Source: Nocardia mangyaensis (lineage in GTDB: Bacteria; Actinomycetota; Actinomycetes; Mycobacteriales; Mycobacteriaceae). Taken from it: a stretch of 64,000 nt of DNA. The position numbers and the translations under genes were made by a program. The notes beneath the pieces were generated by a model. The model made no database searches, was not told where the DNA came from, and saw only the letters and a list, made by a program, of their open reading frames with translations. Of the stretch, positions 8,593-18,295 are shown in pieces (positions within the stretch are counted from its first letter, which is position 1; every line of letters begins with the position of its first letter). The stretch lies in NCBI RefSeq assembly GCF_001886715.1, contig NZ_CP018082.1, forward strand, positions 186,001-250,000, given 5' to 3'.

Positions 8593-10749
8593 TCAGCGGC
8601 GGACGGTGATCAGGGTGAAGGGGCCGATGTCGGTGGTGGTGAAGGCCGGATCGGTGAAGAGGGCGGCGGGGAAGGTGACGGTGTAGCGCTTGACGTTGGG
8701 GTCGTTGGGGTAGACGTCTTCGGCGAGGCGCAGGGTGTAGTTGTCGCCGTCGCGGCGGAAGAGGAAGGCGTCGGGGGCGCGCCACGGGGCGGCGGACAGG
8801 GCGTCGAGGAGGGCGGGGGAGGAGTCGAGTTCGCTCCAGGCGGCGATGGTGTCGGCACGGCCCTTGAAGTCGGCAAGGGGATTCGCGTAGTGCGAGGTGA
8901 GGGCCTGGAAACCGAAGTAGGGGTAGTAGGCGAGGAAGCTGGTGTCGGCGGTCAGGACGACGGTTTCGCTTTGTGGATGGCCGGTGTGGGCCAGGATGGC
9001 TTCGTCGACCTCGTGGTAATAGGCGACTGCGGAGGGCTTGCGCTGGTCGGCGCGCTCGCCGTAGGTGCCGTCGGCATCGGGGACGTCGGTGGGCACGGTG
9101 TCGGTGTAGGCGGTGTCGATCTCGTGGGTGAGCACGGTGGGAATCGACTGCGCGAAGGCCAGCGCGCCGAGCACGGCCACCACCGCGGCCGTGGTGCGCA
9201 GCGGGGCGGGCTCGTTCAGTGCCTGATAGACCGCGCGTCCACCCTCGACGAAGCCGAAGACGCCCGCCGCGGCGAGGAGGGCGAGCAGCACCGGCTCCAG
9301 CCGGAACGACAGCAGCGTGGTGCCGGCCGCGGTCGCGGTCATCGACAGCAGGGTCCACAGGTAGATCGCCACGACCCCGATCCCCAGCGCCTGCGCCCGG
9401 CGCGAGGACCCGGCGCGCACGACCAGCCACAGCACGCCGATCAGGCACAGCCCGCCGCGCAGGGAGAACTCCAGCATCGGGAAGGCCAGCTGCGCACCGG
9501 CTTCGGGCAGATAGTGAAACGCGCTACCGGACGGAATCTCGGCCCCGGACACCATCTCCAGCAGATACGGCGCCCACACCACCAGCGCCAGCACTCCCGA
9601 GATCGCGCCGATCGCCACGAGGCGGGTCAACGATGCGATCGCTGCCCGCCACGGCGCCGAGTCGGTCCGCGGTGCCTCCGTGGCCGTCACGACCGCGCCC
9701 GCCGGGCCGGATGGTGCACCCGTCGTGGCGGATGATGTGCCCGCGAAGGCGGATGCGTCCGTGGACTCGGACCGGTCGTCCGCCGCGTCAGCCGAAGCCG
9801 CCGTGGCACTGTCCCCGTTCTCGCTGATCGCGGCGGTCTTGCGCGCCCTGGCCGAGGCCGAACGCGAGGCTCGTCGGTCGGCCGTGCGCCGCGCGTAGAC
9901 GGCCAGCACCGCCGCCAGCACCGCCATCAACACCACGGTGAAGGCCGCGATCGCGAGATACAGCGTGTAGAAGCAGGCCGCGACGCCGAGGAACAGTCCG
10001 GTCCCGAGCACCGCGCCCCAACCGCCGCGCCCCGACGGGCGGTGCAGGGCGCCCCAGGCCAGGATCAACACCGGCGGAATGAACAGCACCAGCACCGCGC
10101 CATAGGCTTCGGGCGAGGCGTAGGCCAGCGTCATCGCCGTCACCGCGGCGGCGGCGCCCACCGCCAGATCGGCGCGCACCAGCTGTGTCCACAGCACCAG
10201 CGCCACCACCGCCGCCACCGCGAGCAGCCCGATCGAGTACGGCTTGAACACTTCCCAGCCGTCCATGCCGAGCACGTTGCCCACGCGCCCGCCGAGCCAG
10301 AACCATCCGGCCGGATAGAACGGGGGCATGTCCACGTAGTTCATGTCGCGCAGCGCGGCGCTGTCGGTGAGGCGCGTCAGGTACTGGGTCCGGAACTCCT
10401 GATCCACCGAGATGCCGAACAGGTACAGCTTGGTCGCGGCCAGCGGCATCCCCAGCGTCACCGTAACGAAGCCCGAAATCCCCACCCAGGACGCCAGTTT
10501 CGCCACCACCGGCCACTTCCGCAGCCGGATCAACGCCACCGCGACCGCCAGCAGCGCCACCGCGACGAACTGACCGACGGTCGTCAGCGCCCGAGTCACA
10601 TGGGAGGAGTTGAACGCAGGCCACTGCACCGCCGAGAACGCGTACAGCCCGACCACGGTGACCACCAGCGCCACCAGCGCACCGACGGCCGCCTCCGCGA
10701 CCCCCGCCCCGATCCTGCGCCCCGGCCGCACCTGTTCGTTGGTCGTCAT
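8593..10749 (-). CDS. aftA: Galactan 5-O-arabinofuranosyltransferase AftA
   Basis: Puts the first arabinofuranose residues on galactan, using decaprenyl-phosphoryl-arabinose; GT-C-type membrane enzyme. The 718-residue protein has roughly a dozen membrane helices in the first 500 residues and a soluble C-terminal domain. Its place next to dprE2-dprE1 and an emb gene matches the dprE1-dprE2-aftA-embC order of mycobacteria. ATG at 10749 is preceded by GGAGGA at good spacing. Residues about 287-366 form a long Ala/Ser/Thr/Asp-rich hydrophilic insert between membrane helices, probably a disordered loop. Confidence 0.85.
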   Translation of the reverse strand: MTTNEQVRPGRRIGAGVAEAAVGALVALVVTVVGLYAFSAVQWPAFNSSHVTRALTTVGQFVAVALLAVAVALIRLRKWPVVAKLASWVGISGFVTVTLGMPLAATKLYLFGISVDQEFRTQYLTRLTDSAALRDMNYVDMPPFYPAGWFWLGGRVGNVLGMDGWEVFKPYSIGLLAVAAVVALVLWTQLVRADLAVGAAAAVTAMTLAYASPEAYGAVLVLFIPPVLILAWGALHRPSGRGGWGAVLGTGLFLGVAACFYTLYLAIAAFTVVLMAVLAAVLAVYARRTADRRASRSASARARKTAAISENGDSATAASADAADDRSESTDASAFAGTSSATTGAPSGPAGAVVTATEAPRTDSAPWRAAIASLTRLVAIGAISGVLALVVWAPYLLEMVSGAEIPSGSAFHYLPEAGAQLAFPMLEFSLRGGLCLIGVLWLVVRAGSSRRAQALGIGVVAIYLWTLLSMTATAAGTTLLSFRLEPVLLALLAAAGVFGFVEGGRAVYQALNEPAPLRTTAAVVAVLGALAFAQSIPTVLTHEIDTAYTDTVPTDVPDADGTYGERADQRKPSAVAYYHEVDEAILAHTGHPQSETVVLTADTSFLAYYPYFGFQALTSHYANPLADFKGRADTIAAWSELDSSPALLDALSAAPWRAPDAFLFRRDGDNYTLRLAEDVYPNDPNVKRYTVTFPAALFTDPAFTTTDIGPFTLITVRR

Positions 10750-10841
10750 CGGCGCGCAATCCTCCGGATCCACTCAGCTCCACGGTCCGGGTCAGCCTAG
10801 TGGAGCCCATCCGCCGGCAGATGCCCCTGTCACGTCCGGGC

Positions 10842-11040
10842 TCAGCGCGACCGCGCCAGTTCGCGGCGGAGCCGGCCGGCCGACCACCCGAGCAGCTCGA
10901 CACACCGCTGAGCCGACAACTCGCGAGTCCAGTTGGATCGGTCCGTCGTGAACGTTGACTTCCTGCAGTTCGGTCGCGAACTCGGTCGCGGTGACGAAGT
11001 CGTTGTCGTCGCGGACGATCCAGCCCGTAAATGAAACTGC
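10842..11040 (-). pseudogene. Possible decayed coding remnant between dprE2 and aftA
   Basis: The 337 bp between aftA and dprE2 hold a terminator and no intact gene. One minus-strand frame reads GWIVRDDNDFVTATEFATEL and QEVNVHDGPIQLD; a second frame then continues with CVELLGWSAGRLRRELARSR and a stop at 10842. Both stretches have protein-like composition, as if one short gene were broken by a frameshift. No start codon or known family is evident. Confidence 0.22.
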
Positions 11041-11067
11041 CGCCCCGTTGGTGACGGGGCGGCAGTT
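11035..11067 (-). terminator. Hairpin terminator after dprE2
   Basis: A perfect 14-bp GC-rich inverted repeat (arms 11035-11048 and 11054-11067, 5-nt loop) lies 19 bp beyond the dprE2 stop. On the minus strand it is followed by the T-containing TCATTT. It separates the dprE operon from aftA. Confidence 0.75.
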
Positions 11068-11086
11068 CTTCGGAGCGGGGTGCGGC

Positions 11087-11866
11087 CTAGATGGGCAGCT
11101 TGCGGAAGATCGGGCGGGGGACGTGGCGCAGGGCCGACATCAGGAAGCGGGCCTCGCCCGGGGTCCACACGATCTCGGTGCCCTTCTGCGAGGCGTTGAC
11201 CGCCAGGCGGGCGACGTCGGCGGGGTCGACGGTGAGGGGAGCTTCCTTGGTACCGGTGGCCTCCCAGTGCGCCTTGGTCGCCGAGGTGCGGACCTGCATC
11301 GGGCGCACCACGGTCACGCGGGGGCCGTGCGGGCGCAAGGCCTCGCCGAGACCGAGATAGAAGCCGTCGAGGCCGGCCTTGGTGGAGCCGTAGACGAAGT
11401 TGGAGCGGCGCACGCGCTCACCGGCCACCGAGGACATCACGATGAACCGGCCGTGGCCCTGCGCCTTGAACTTGTCGCCGACCAGCACGCCCACCGACAC
11501 ACCGGCGGTGTAGTTGATGCCGACGGTCATGACCGCCTTGCGCTGGTCCTGCCACAGCTGTTCGGCATCGCCGAGCACGCCGAAGGCGACGATGGCGACG
11601 TCGACGTCACCGGCGGCGAACGCCGCGTCGACGACCTTGGGGTGGGAGTCGGTGTCGAGCGCGTCGAAGTCGATGACCTCGACCTGGGTCGCCCCGGCCG
11701 CCTTCAACTCGGTGACGGCGTTGTCGAGCAGCGGATCGCCGGGCAGGTTCGCCAGGATGATCCGGGCCGGGCTCTTGCGCAGGTACTCGGCGCAGATCGC
11801 CAGCCCGATCTCGGAGGTGCCGCCGAACAGCAGGATGGTCTGCGGGTTGCCAACTGCGTTGATCAC
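11087..11866 (-). CDS. dprE2: Decaprenylphosphoryl-D-2-keto-erythropentose reductase DprE2
   Basis: NADH-dependent short-chain reductase that completes the two-step epimerisation of decaprenyl-phosphoryl-ribose to the arabinose form, with DprE1. The 259-residue protein shows the N-terminal nucleotide-binding motif [10 protein letters not shown] and the catalytic Tyr-x3-Lys in [14 protein letters not shown]. Its GTG start (11866) overlaps the dprE1 stop as GTGA, so the two are translationally coupled, as expected for a two-component epimerase. Its length is close to the mycobacterial enzyme. Confidence 0.93.
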   Translation of the reverse strand: MINAVGNPQTILLFGGTSEIGLAICAEYLRKSPARIILANLPGDPLLDNAVTELKAAGATQVEVIDFDALDTDSHPKVVDAAFAAGDVDVAIVAFGVLGDAEQLWQDQRKAVMTVGINYTAGVSVGVLVGDKFKAQGHGRFIVMSSVAGERVRRSNFVYGSTKAGLDGFYLGLGEALRPHGPRVTVVRPMQVRTSATKAHWEATGTKEAPLTVDPADVARLAVNASQKGTEIVWTPGEARFLMSALRHVPRPIFRKLPI

Positions 11867-13290
11867 TGGAGCTCCAGCCTCCTGGCCATATCGGACATGA
11901 AAACGCCGTTCGGGTCGACGCTGCGGCGGACCTTGATCCACTCGTCGATCCGGGGGTACATCGTGTGGAACGCCTCGGCGGAGGTACGCGAGTCCTTGGC
12001 GGTGTAGAGGCGGCCGCCGAATTCCATCACGCGCCGGTCCAGGTCGCTGACCAGCTCGTTGAGGCCGCGCCGGATCGGGAAGTCGACGCAGATGTTCCAG
12101 CCGGGCATCGGGAAACTCAGCGGTGCCGCGTTGCCCTCGCCGAACAGCTTGAACACGTTCAGCGCGGAGATGTGCCCGGAGGCCTGGATGTCGATGATGA
12201 TTCGCTTGAATTCCTCGACGGCCTCGGTCGGCACCACGAACTGGTACTGCAGGAAGCCCGCGGGTCCGTAGGCCCGGTTCCACTCCGCGATCATGTCGAG
12301 CGGGTGATAGAACTGCGTCAGGTTCTGGATCTTGCCGGTGTAGGTGCCGCCCATGGCGTAGTACGCCTCGCCGACCGCGCCCAGCGACAGCCGGTTGGCC
12401 GACCAGCTGGGGAAGATGTTCGGGACGGTCAGCAGCTGCGGCGCGTCGAACTTCAGCGGATTCTTGCGCAGTTTCTTGGGCAGCTCGTCGACCTTGGCCA
12501 GGCGGCCACGGGTCAGGCAGGCGCGACCCAGCTTCGGCAGCGGGTTCATCACGTCGAACCAGGCGCTCGAGTAGGTGTAGTCGGCTTCGCTGCCGTCGCT
12601 GTGCACGGCGATGGTCTCGTCCAGCGTCGAGGTCTTGACGCCGTCGTTGAGGAAGTACGCGGTCTCGGTGGGCGCCATCTCGATGGTGGCCCGCAGGATG
12701 ATGCCGGTCAGGCCGTTGCCGCCGACGGTCGCCCAGAACAGCTCCGCATCCTCGCTCGGCGAGATCGTCCGCACTGACCCATCGGCGGTGAGCAGATCGA
12801 TCGAGCGGACGTGATTGCCGAAGCTGCCTTCGCTGTGGTGGTTCTTGCCGTGGATGTCGGAGGCGATGGCGCCGCCGATGGTCACCTGACGGGTGCCGGG
12901 TAGCACGGGCACCCACAGGCCGAACGGTAGCGCGGCCTTCATCAGCTGGTCCAGGCTCACGCCGCCGTCCACATCGACGATGCGCGTGTCGCGATCGATG
13001 CGGTGGATGCGATTGAGCCGGGGCATGTCGATGACGAGGCCGCCCGCGTTCTGCGCGTGATCGCCGTAGGAGCGGCCGAGGCCGCGCGCGATCACGCCAC
13101 GGCGCAGGTGCGCTGGCTTGGCGTCGTTGTCCTCGGCGACCATGCTCACGGCCTGGACGATCAACTCGGGATCGCTGGTCGAGAGAACTTCGGCGGAGGT
13201 GGGTGCGGTGCGACCCCATCCGGTGAGCTTGCGGGTGCGCGTAGGGAGCGCAAACGGCCCATCGTCGGTGGTCGAAATGTTCTCGGACAT
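11863..13290 (-). CDS. dprE1: Decaprenylphosphoryl-beta-D-ribose 2'-oxidase DprE1
   Basis: FAD-dependent oxidase of the vanillyl-alcohol-oxidase fold that oxidises the 2'-hydroxyl of decaprenyl-phosphoryl-ribose; essential for arabinan precursor synthesis. The 475-residue protein has the FAD-binding half ([36 protein letters not shown]) and the substrate half. The Cys that benzothiazinone drugs modify in mycobacteria is present as C401 in [12 protein letters not shown] at 13290 gives [10 protein letters not shown]; an upstream in-frame ATG at 13311 is possible. TAGCCT lies 8 nt before the start. Only 57 bp separate it from the divergent gtrA gene. Confidence 0.94.
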   Translation of the reverse strand: MSENISTTDDGPFALPTRTRKLTGWGRTAPTSAEVLSTSDPELIVQAVSMVAEDNDAKPAHLRRGVIARGLGRSYGDHAQNAGGLVIDMPRLNRIHRIDRDTRIVDVDGGVSLDQLMKAALPFGLWVPVLPGTRQVTIGGAIASDIHGKNHHSEGSFGNHVRSIDLLTADGSVRTISPSEDAELFWATVGGNGLTGIILRATIEMAPTETAYFLNDGVKTSTLDETIAVHSDGSEADYTYSSAWFDVMNPLPKLGRACLTRGRLAKVDELPKKLRKNPLKFDAPQLLTVPNIFPSWSANRLSLGAVGEAYYAMGGTYTGKIQNLTQFYHPLDMIAEWNRAYGPAGFLQYQFVVPTEAVEEFKRIIIDIQASGHISALNVFKLFGEGNAAPLSFPMPGWNICVDFPIRRGLNELVSDLDRRVMEFGGRLYTAKDSRTSAEAFHTMYPRIDEWIKVRRSVDPNGVFMSDMARRLELQ

Positions 13291-13347
13291 CGGCTTAGAG
13301 GCTACATGCATGGCGAGATACGCGGCCCGTCTCGTAGTCTTCCTCAC

Positions 13348-13803
13348 GTGCAAGCCCAACCGCATCTGCCCCTGCCCGCCGAAATTCCCCTGGTCGACGA
13401 GCCGGGCGGGACCGATGTCGACCTCAAGACGCAGATCGTGCGGTTCACCCTCACCGGCGGATTCGCCGCCGTCGTCGACTTCGGGCTGCTCACTCTGCTG
13501 TCCAATGTGCTCGGCGTCCCGGAGATCCTGGCCAAAGCGATCAGCTTCGTCGCGGGCACGACCACCGCGTACCTGATCAACCGGCGCTGGACCTTCAACG
13601 CCGAGCCCAGCCGGGCGCGGTTCATCGCCGTGATCGCGCTGTACGCGGTGACCTTCGCGGTGCAGGTCGGGATCTACGCGCTGCTGTACTACGCGCTCGC
13701 CGACGAGTGGTGGCGCCAGCCCCTGGCGTTCGTCATCGCGCAGGGCACGGCGACCGTCATCAACTTCGTGGTGCAGCGCGCGGTGATCTTCAAGATCAAG
13801 TAG
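13348..13803 (+). CDS. GtrA-family membrane protein (Rv3789-like)
   Basis: Small four-helix membrane protein, 151 residues, GtrA/DPMS family. Family members move or scaffold polyprenyl-phosphate-linked sugars; the mycobacterial homologue beside dprE1 has been linked to decaprenyl-phosphoryl-arabinose flipping or AftA recruitment. Visible features: a hydrophilic N-terminus, helices from [19 protein letters not shown] onward, the typical [17 protein letters not shown] segment and a C-terminal [11 protein letters not shown]. Start GTG 13348 is preceded by TAGTCT with a 7-nt gap, so the mRNA may be leaderless; an ATG at 13306 is the alternative. Confidence 0.85.
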   Translation: MQAQPHLPLPAEIPLVDEPGGTDVDLKTQIVRFTLTGGFAAVVDFGLLTLLSNVLGVPEILAKAISFVAGTTTAYLINRRWTFNAEPSRARFIAVIALYAVTFAVQVGIYALLYYALADEWWRQPLAFVIAQGTATVINFVVQRAVIFKIK

Positions 13804-13804
13804 G

Positions 13805-14431
13805 TCAGCTGGCCTTGGCGGCGGGGGCGTGCTGCTTGCCCGCCTTGACGCCGAAGTAGTCACCGCCCTTGGCCCTGACGTTGTCGGTGCCCCACTCGCG
13901 GCGGTCGCGCGCGACCGGGACCATCTGCGGAATGTGCTTGCGGCAGTGGATGTAGGCCTCTTCGACATCGACGACGACCCACACCTGCGACATCTTCCCC
14001 CGTTCCGGGGGCGGCAGATCGTCGACGGCCGCGCGCAGCTCGCTGTCGGCGACCATGCGTGCCTTACCGTTGACGTGCAGCCCGATCAGGTCACGGACGA
14101 AGTCGATCATCAGGATCCCGACGTGCGGGTTCTCGAGGATGTTGCCCAGGCTGGCCATCACCCCGTTACCTCGGTACTCGGGGTACGCAATCGTGCGTTC
14201 GTCGATCACGTGCAGGAATCCCGGTGTCCCGGCGCGGAAGCTGGCATCGCATTCGCCGTGGGCGTCCGCGGTGGAGACGAAGGCCATGTCCATCCGGGCG
14301 ACGAATTCGGTCATCGTCGGATTGAGATGGTCGAGTACCTGGTCGTCGTAGAAGCGTTCGGCCCGTTCCGTGGTGCCCAACGTGTCCTGTAGCTCGTGCT
14401 CTCCGTCGCTTCCGACGTTTCTCTCGGGCAT
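13805..14431 (-). CDS. Pyridoxamine 5'-phosphate oxidase family flavin-fold protein
   Basis: 208-residue protein of the split-barrel FMN-binding superfamily. Visible features are [20 protein letters not shown], the [20 protein letters not shown] strand pair and the [12 protein letters not shown] segment usual for the family, followed by [11 protein letters not shown]. Such proteins use FMN or F420, or bind other cofactors; the substrate cannot be read from the sequence. AGGGAG lies five bases before the ATG. Its stop is one base from that of gtrA on the other strand, so the two converge with no spacer. Confidence 0.8.
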   Translation of the reverse strand: MPERNVGSDGEHELQDTLGTTERAERFYDDQVLDHLNPTMTEFVARMDMAFVSTADAHGECDASFRAGTPGFLHVIDERTIAYPEYRGNGVMASLGNILENPHVGILMIDFVRDLIGLHVNGKARMVADSELRAAVDDLPPPERGKMSQVWVVVDVEEAYIHCRKHIPQMVPVARDRREWGTDNVRAKGGDYFGVKAGKQHAPAAKAS

Positions 14432-14600
14432 CGGGGCTCCCTCTGCTAGCCGACCGGGCGTTGCGGCCCTCGCGCCGAAACCCCCCGCTGTGGCCGCAAT
14501 CTCATCCAGTGTAGGGGAGCATCACAGGCCGTGGGGCGTGTCCATTGTTGCGAATGGGATGAAAGCCAGGTTTGCGCAACGGTTTCCGGGACCGGACTGA

Positions 14601-16772
14601 TCAGGCTGGTCCTACCGTCACCGGTACCCCGTTGAACACGGCGGTACCGGAGATCGCGTCGACCACCGAATCATCGGTCAGCACATTGGCATTCACGCCC
14701 GCGGTCGCCGAGGCCACCGACTGGGTGGTACTCGCGGCATGGCCCCAGCCGTGCGGCAGGCTCACCACGCCGGGCATGATCGTGGGCGTCGGTTCCACCT
14801 GGACAGTCAGCGATCCGGCCGCCGAGGTGATCTCGGCCTGCTCGCCGAGACCGAGCCTGCTCGCGTCGTCGGGGTGGATCTGCAGCGTGCAGCGGTTGGA
14901 CCCGCCGACCAGTCCGGCGATGTTGTGCATCCAGCTGTTGTTGGACCGCAACTGCCTGCGCCCGATCAGCACCATCTCCGGTGTGCTCGCCATGAGCCCG
15001 TCCCGCAGACGCGGCACATCGGCGAGGAGCTGCGGCGGGGCGAGCTCCACCCGGCCCGACGCGGTGCGCAGGACCCCGGGCAGACGCGGCCGCAGCGGTC
15101 CGAGGTCGATGCCGTGCGGGTTGTCCAGCAGGGTCTTCAGGCTGAGGTCGCCACCGTTCCATTCGCCGTAGGGACCGAGTTTCACCATCAGATCGAGGCG
15201 CTGTTCGGTGGTGTCGGCGCCGGTCAGCTCGTCGCGGCGCTCGCTCATGCCTGCCTTGTGCAGCATGCCGGCGATCACCAGTTCGTCGACCACGGCGATC
15301 GGGCTCTCCGCGCCGGTCCCCGCGTGCGGCTGCCCGCTGACGGCGGCGGCCAGGCGCGCGATCACCGCCGATTCCGATGGCCTGCCGTCGAGCGCGACCA
15401 GCGGCGGCGAGTACCTCGCGTAGTTGCGGACCGCGAACTGCAGCAGCGCGAAATCGAAGTGCGGCGACTGCACCGAGCGCGGCGGCGGCAGGATGACATC
15501 GGCGTGCCTGGTCGTCTCGTTGACGTAGCGGTCCACGCTCACCATGAACGACAGTCCGGCCAGCCCCTGGTCCAGCCGGTCCCCGCTCGGCGCGCTCAGC
15601 ACCGGATTGCCGGCCACGGTCACCAGTGCCTTGATCTGCCCCGCGCCCGGCGTATCGATCTCGTCGGCGAGCGTGGCGACGGGCAGCTCGCCCATCGCCT
15701 CCGGCAGCCCGCGCACTCGGCTGGTCCACCGGCCGGGCCGGAACGGCCTGCTTCGCTGGACCCCGCCCGCGGCCGCCGCGGCGAACATGGCGCCGCCGGG
15801 GGAGTCGAGATTGCCGGTGAGCGCGTTGACCGCGTCGACCAGCCACTGGGTGAGCGTGCCGAACTCGGCGGTGCAGGTGCCGATCCTGGCGTAGACGGCG
15901 GCCGTCGGTGCCGCGGCGAGGTCGCGGGCCAGCGCGCGGATGGTCGCCGCGGGGATCCCGGTGCGCGCGACCACCGCGTCCGGCGGGAAATCCTGGGCTG
16001 CCGCGCGGAGCTCGTCGAGGCCCTCGACCTCGACGCGAACGTCGACCAGCTCCTCGGCGAACAAGACGTGCACCACCGCGAACAGCAGATACGCGTCGGC
16101 GCCCGGCCTGATGAACAGGTGCTCGTCGGCGACCGCCGCCGTCCGCGTCGCCCTCGGATCGACGACGACCAATCGCCCGCCGCGCGCCCGCAGCGCCTTC
16201 AACCGGCCGGGGAAGTCCGGCGCGGTGCACAGCGAACCGTTGGATTCGAGCGGATTGGCCCCCAGCATCAGCAGGTAGTCGGTGCGATCGAGGTCCGGCA
16301 CCGGCACGGTCAGCGGATCACCGAACATCAGTCCGGCGGCGACCTGCTTGGGCATCTGATCGGCGGTGCTCGCGGTGTAGATGTGCCGGGTGCTCAGCGC
16401 GCGGATCAGGGCGGGCAGATGGAGCGCCCCGGCGACGGTGTGCGCATTGGGATTGCCGAGGTAGATCCCGGTCGAACCGCTGCCGTGCGCGGCGACGACC
16501 TCGGCGAAGCGGGCCGCGATCAGGTCGAACGCCTCGTCCCAGCCCGCGGCGCGGAAACCGGCGCCGTCGCGGATCAGCGGGGTGGCGACCAGGTCGGGGT
16601 CGTCGTCGAGCTTGCCGAAGCTGGCGCCCTTCGGGCACAGGAAGCCCTTGCTGAACGGATCTTCCCGATCGCCGCGCACCGAGAGCACGCGATCGGTGTC
16701 GTCGAGGGTCAGGGTGAGACCGCAGACGGCCTCACACAGTGGGCAGGTGCGCAGCAGTGTTCGCGGAGCCAT
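14601..16772 (-). CDS. Molybdopterin oxidoreductase with 4Fe-4S site
   Basis: Cytoplasmic bis-molybdopterin-guanine-dinucleotide oxidoreductase of the formate dehydrogenase/DMSO reductase superfamily, 723 residues. Cys10, Cys13 and Cys17 (CPLCEAVC) and Cys46 (GFLCPKG) form a 4Fe-4S site; LLMLGANPLESNGS and LVVVDPRATRTA are cofactor-binding motifs; the C-terminal dinucleotide-binding domain includes LRSNNSWMHNIAGLVGG. Where formate dehydrogenases carry Cys or Sec to bind molybdenum, this protein reads TASTADQMPKQ, without an obvious Cys. No twin-arginine signal and no partner subunit is nearby, so electron partner and substrate are unknown. Confidence 0.85.
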   Translation of the reverse strand: MAPRTLLRTCPLCEAVCGLTLTLDDTDRVLSVRGDREDPFSKGFLCPKGASFGKLDDDPDLVATPLIRDGAGFRAAGWDEAFDLIAARFAEVVAAHGSGSTGIYLGNPNAHTVAGALHLPALIRALSTRHIYTASTADQMPKQVAAGLMFGDPLTVPVPDLDRTDYLLMLGANPLESNGSLCTAPDFPGRLKALRARGGRLVVVDPRATRTAAVADEHLFIRPGADAYLLFAVVHVLFAEELVDVRVEVEGLDELRAAAQDFPPDAVVARTGIPAATIRALARDLAAAPTAAVYARIGTCTAEFGTLTQWLVDAVNALTGNLDSPGGAMFAAAAAGGVQRSRPFRPGRWTSRVRGLPEAMGELPVATLADEIDTPGAGQIKALVTVAGNPVLSAPSGDRLDQGLAGLSFMVSVDRYVNETTRHADVILPPPRSVQSPHFDFALLQFAVRNYARYSPPLVALDGRPSESAVIARLAAAVSGQPHAGTGAESPIAVVDELVIAGMLHKAGMSERRDELTGADTTEQRLDLMVKLGPYGEWNGGDLSLKTLLDNPHGIDLGPLRPRLPGVLRTASGRVELAPPQLLADVPRLRDGLMASTPEMVLIGRRQLRSNNSWMHNIAGLVGGSNRCTLQIHPDDASRLGLGEQAEITSAAGSLTVQVEPTPTIMPGVVSLPHGWGHAASTTQSVASATAGVNANVLTDDSVVDAISGTAVFNGVPVTVGPA

Positions 16773-16819
16773 GATTCATGCTTACGCCGCGCACCCCCGT
16801 CCCGTTCGGAAACGCCGAA

Positions 16820-16862
16820 AACCCGCGATCGCGACGTCGGGGAAACGTCGCGATCGCGGGTT
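16820..16862. terminator. Long perfect hairpin
   Basis: An 18-bp perfect inverted repeat (arms 16820-16837 and 16845-16862, 7-nt loop) rich in CGATCG lies 17 bp past the end of the 169-aa hypothetical gene on the minus strand. It is a likely terminator for that gene. Confidence 0.75.
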
Positions 16863-16878
16863 CGGTGGTTTCGGGTGC

Positions 16879-17388
16879 CTAGCAGGCCACGGTCAGCGCG
16901 GTGCGCTTGGTGCTGGCCGCGTTGGTGCGGGCCGCGGCCGCGCGCACGGCCGCGCCGAGCGCGACGACCGGCGGGATCCAGCGCGCCTCGGTGGGCGCGA
17001 CGCTCCAGGCGGCCGAACCGGCGGCCAGCAGGGTCGGCGGCAGCGGGATGCTCGCGCCGTCGGTGTGCACGATGACACCGGCCTCGCGCATCGCCTCGAT
17101 CGCCATGGTGGCCTTGCGGACACCGGTGACCAGGTGGATCTCGCGACGCTCCTGGCCCGGGATCTCGATCACGGGACCGGAGAGATTGTTGGCGCGCAGG
17201 AAGCGGCGGACCGCGGCGGCCATGTCACCGGTGACCTCGATGGCGCTGAGGTCTTCGTCGGTGATCAGGCACAGGCCGTTGGCCGTTTCGGCAACCGTCC
17301 AACCAAGCGCGGCGTACTCCTGCGCGGCGGCACCCTTGTCGGTGCCCATGGTGGTGGTCGGAAACGTCGTGCGCACTGTGTTCTCCAT
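16879..17388 (-). CDS. Hypothetical protein resembling the N-terminal bifunctional primase/polymerase domain
   Basis: 169-residue protein starting MENTVRTTFP. The pattern AAQEYAALGWTVAETANGLCLITDEDL, then IHLVTGVRKATMAIEAMREA, HTDGASIPLPPTLLAAGSAAWSVAP, resembles the small actinobacterial proteins related to the N-terminal domain of phage-type bifunctional primase/polymerases, in which a Gly-Trp near the start and an ...IPLPPS... segment are typical. Acidic metal-binding residues are not clear, so activity is doubtful. ATG at 17388 has GGGGA upstream; longer frames are unsupported. Function unknown. Confidence 0.6.
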   Translation of the reverse strand: MENTVRTTFPTTTMGTDKGAAAQEYAALGWTVAETANGLCLITDEDLSAIEVTGDMAAAVRRFLRANNLSGPVIEIPGQERREIHLVTGVRKATMAIEAMREAGVIVHTDGASIPLPPTLLAAGSAAWSVAPTEARWIPPVVALGAAVRAAAARTNAASTKRTALTVAC

Positions 17389-17569
17389 TCCCCGAATGCT
17401 GTCGTTCCTGCGTTCATGGGTCGTATCGGCTCGGGGTGGCCGCGGTGTTACGCCGTTACCGAAAAATGTCCGAGACTGTCGGGTTCGTCTCAGTTTCGCA
17501 ACCTTCGCTATCGCAGGGTGGGTTCGATCCGGGTTGGCGTAGGGGCCGAAACGGGGCAGGATTCGGGCT

Positions 17570-18175
17570 ATGACCGAAGTGCCGGGCACCACCCCGTCGT
17601 CCGAGGAGGATAGCGAGGAGTTCGAAGCCGAATCACGCTGGCTCTCTTGGAAAGAGACCGATGTGAAGCGTTCGGCGGCCAAGTCCGACCGCGCCGGTGC
17701 CGACAGCGACGTTCCGGAGGAAACAGACATACCACGCGATGCGGGCTTCGATGACCCGTTTCGCAGCACCGGTACCGCCAAGGAGTGGGCCGCCGAGGCG
17801 GCACGCTCGCTGCTCGACGTGCAGTTCCGCAGGCCGGCGACCAGGACGTTGCTCCCACTGGCCTACATCCTCGGCGTCGTGTCCTTCGGCATCGGCCTGC
17901 CGATCGCGCTGACGGTGCTGATGTGGAAGGCATCGGCTCTGCTCGGCATCCTCGCCGCGCTGGTCGCGGTGCCGCTGGGTCTCACCATCGCCGCCTCGGT
18001 CCGCCTGATGCTCGAATTCGCCGACAACGCCGCCCGGCTCGCGGGCCGGGTCGAGCACATCAGTGAGCTGGCCGACGGCCTGTTCCAAGCCCTGTCCGAT
18101 GTCGCCGAGCCGGTGAACCAGCTCTCCGAAGACGTTCGGGCCGTTCAGTTCTGGCGATTCCGGAAGAAGAAGTAG
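17570..18175 (+). CDS. DUF4282 membrane protein
   Basis: 201-residue protein with a long acidic, charged N-terminus (residues 1-75), two membrane helices (about 100-122 and 126-150, LPLAYILGVVSFGIGLPIAL and LLGILAALVAVPLGLTIAAS), then an amphipathic tail ending WRFRKKK. The core, starting LLDVQFRRPATRTLLPLAY, matches the DUF4282 domain, which has no assigned function. CAGGAT lies 7 nt before the ATG, suggesting a leaderless transcript. The 181 bp before it, shared with the divergent upstream gene, shows no other gene. Confidence 0.75.
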   Translation: MTEVPGTTPSSEEDSEEFEAESRWLSWKETDVKRSAAKSDRAGADSDVPEETDIPRDAGFDDPFRSTGTAKEWAAEAARSLLDVQFRRPATRTLLPLAYILGVVSFGIGLPIALTVLMWKASALLGILAALVAVPLGLTIAASVRLMLEFADNAARLAGRVEHISELADGLFQALSDVAEPVNQLSEDVRAVQFWRFRKKK

Positions 18176-18195
18176 TCCTGCGCGATGTCCGATTC

Positions 18196-18208
18196 ATTGT
18201 GAAACAAT
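18196..18208. promoter_or_regulatory. ATTGT-GAA-ACAAT dyad upstream of XRE regulator
   Basis: A perfect 5-bp inverted repeat around GAA lies 88 bp before the XRE-DUF5753 gene and 20 bp after the DUF4282 stop, in a locally AT-rich spot. It has the form of a small regulator-binding site, but no protein can be assigned. Confidence 0.35.
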
Positions 18209-18295
18209 CCGTCCGCAGATCTGATGATGCGTCAGCTGCGTACGGCGGTCTCCGGATGAGATGGGGGAGACCGGATTTGGATACAGGGGGGAAGT

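Noticed and set aside
14601..16772. Formate dehydrogenase as a specific name
   Set aside because: The molybdenum-ligand Cys or Sec is not visible, and no partner subunits or FdhD/FdhE genes adjoin it, so only the superfamily is claimed.
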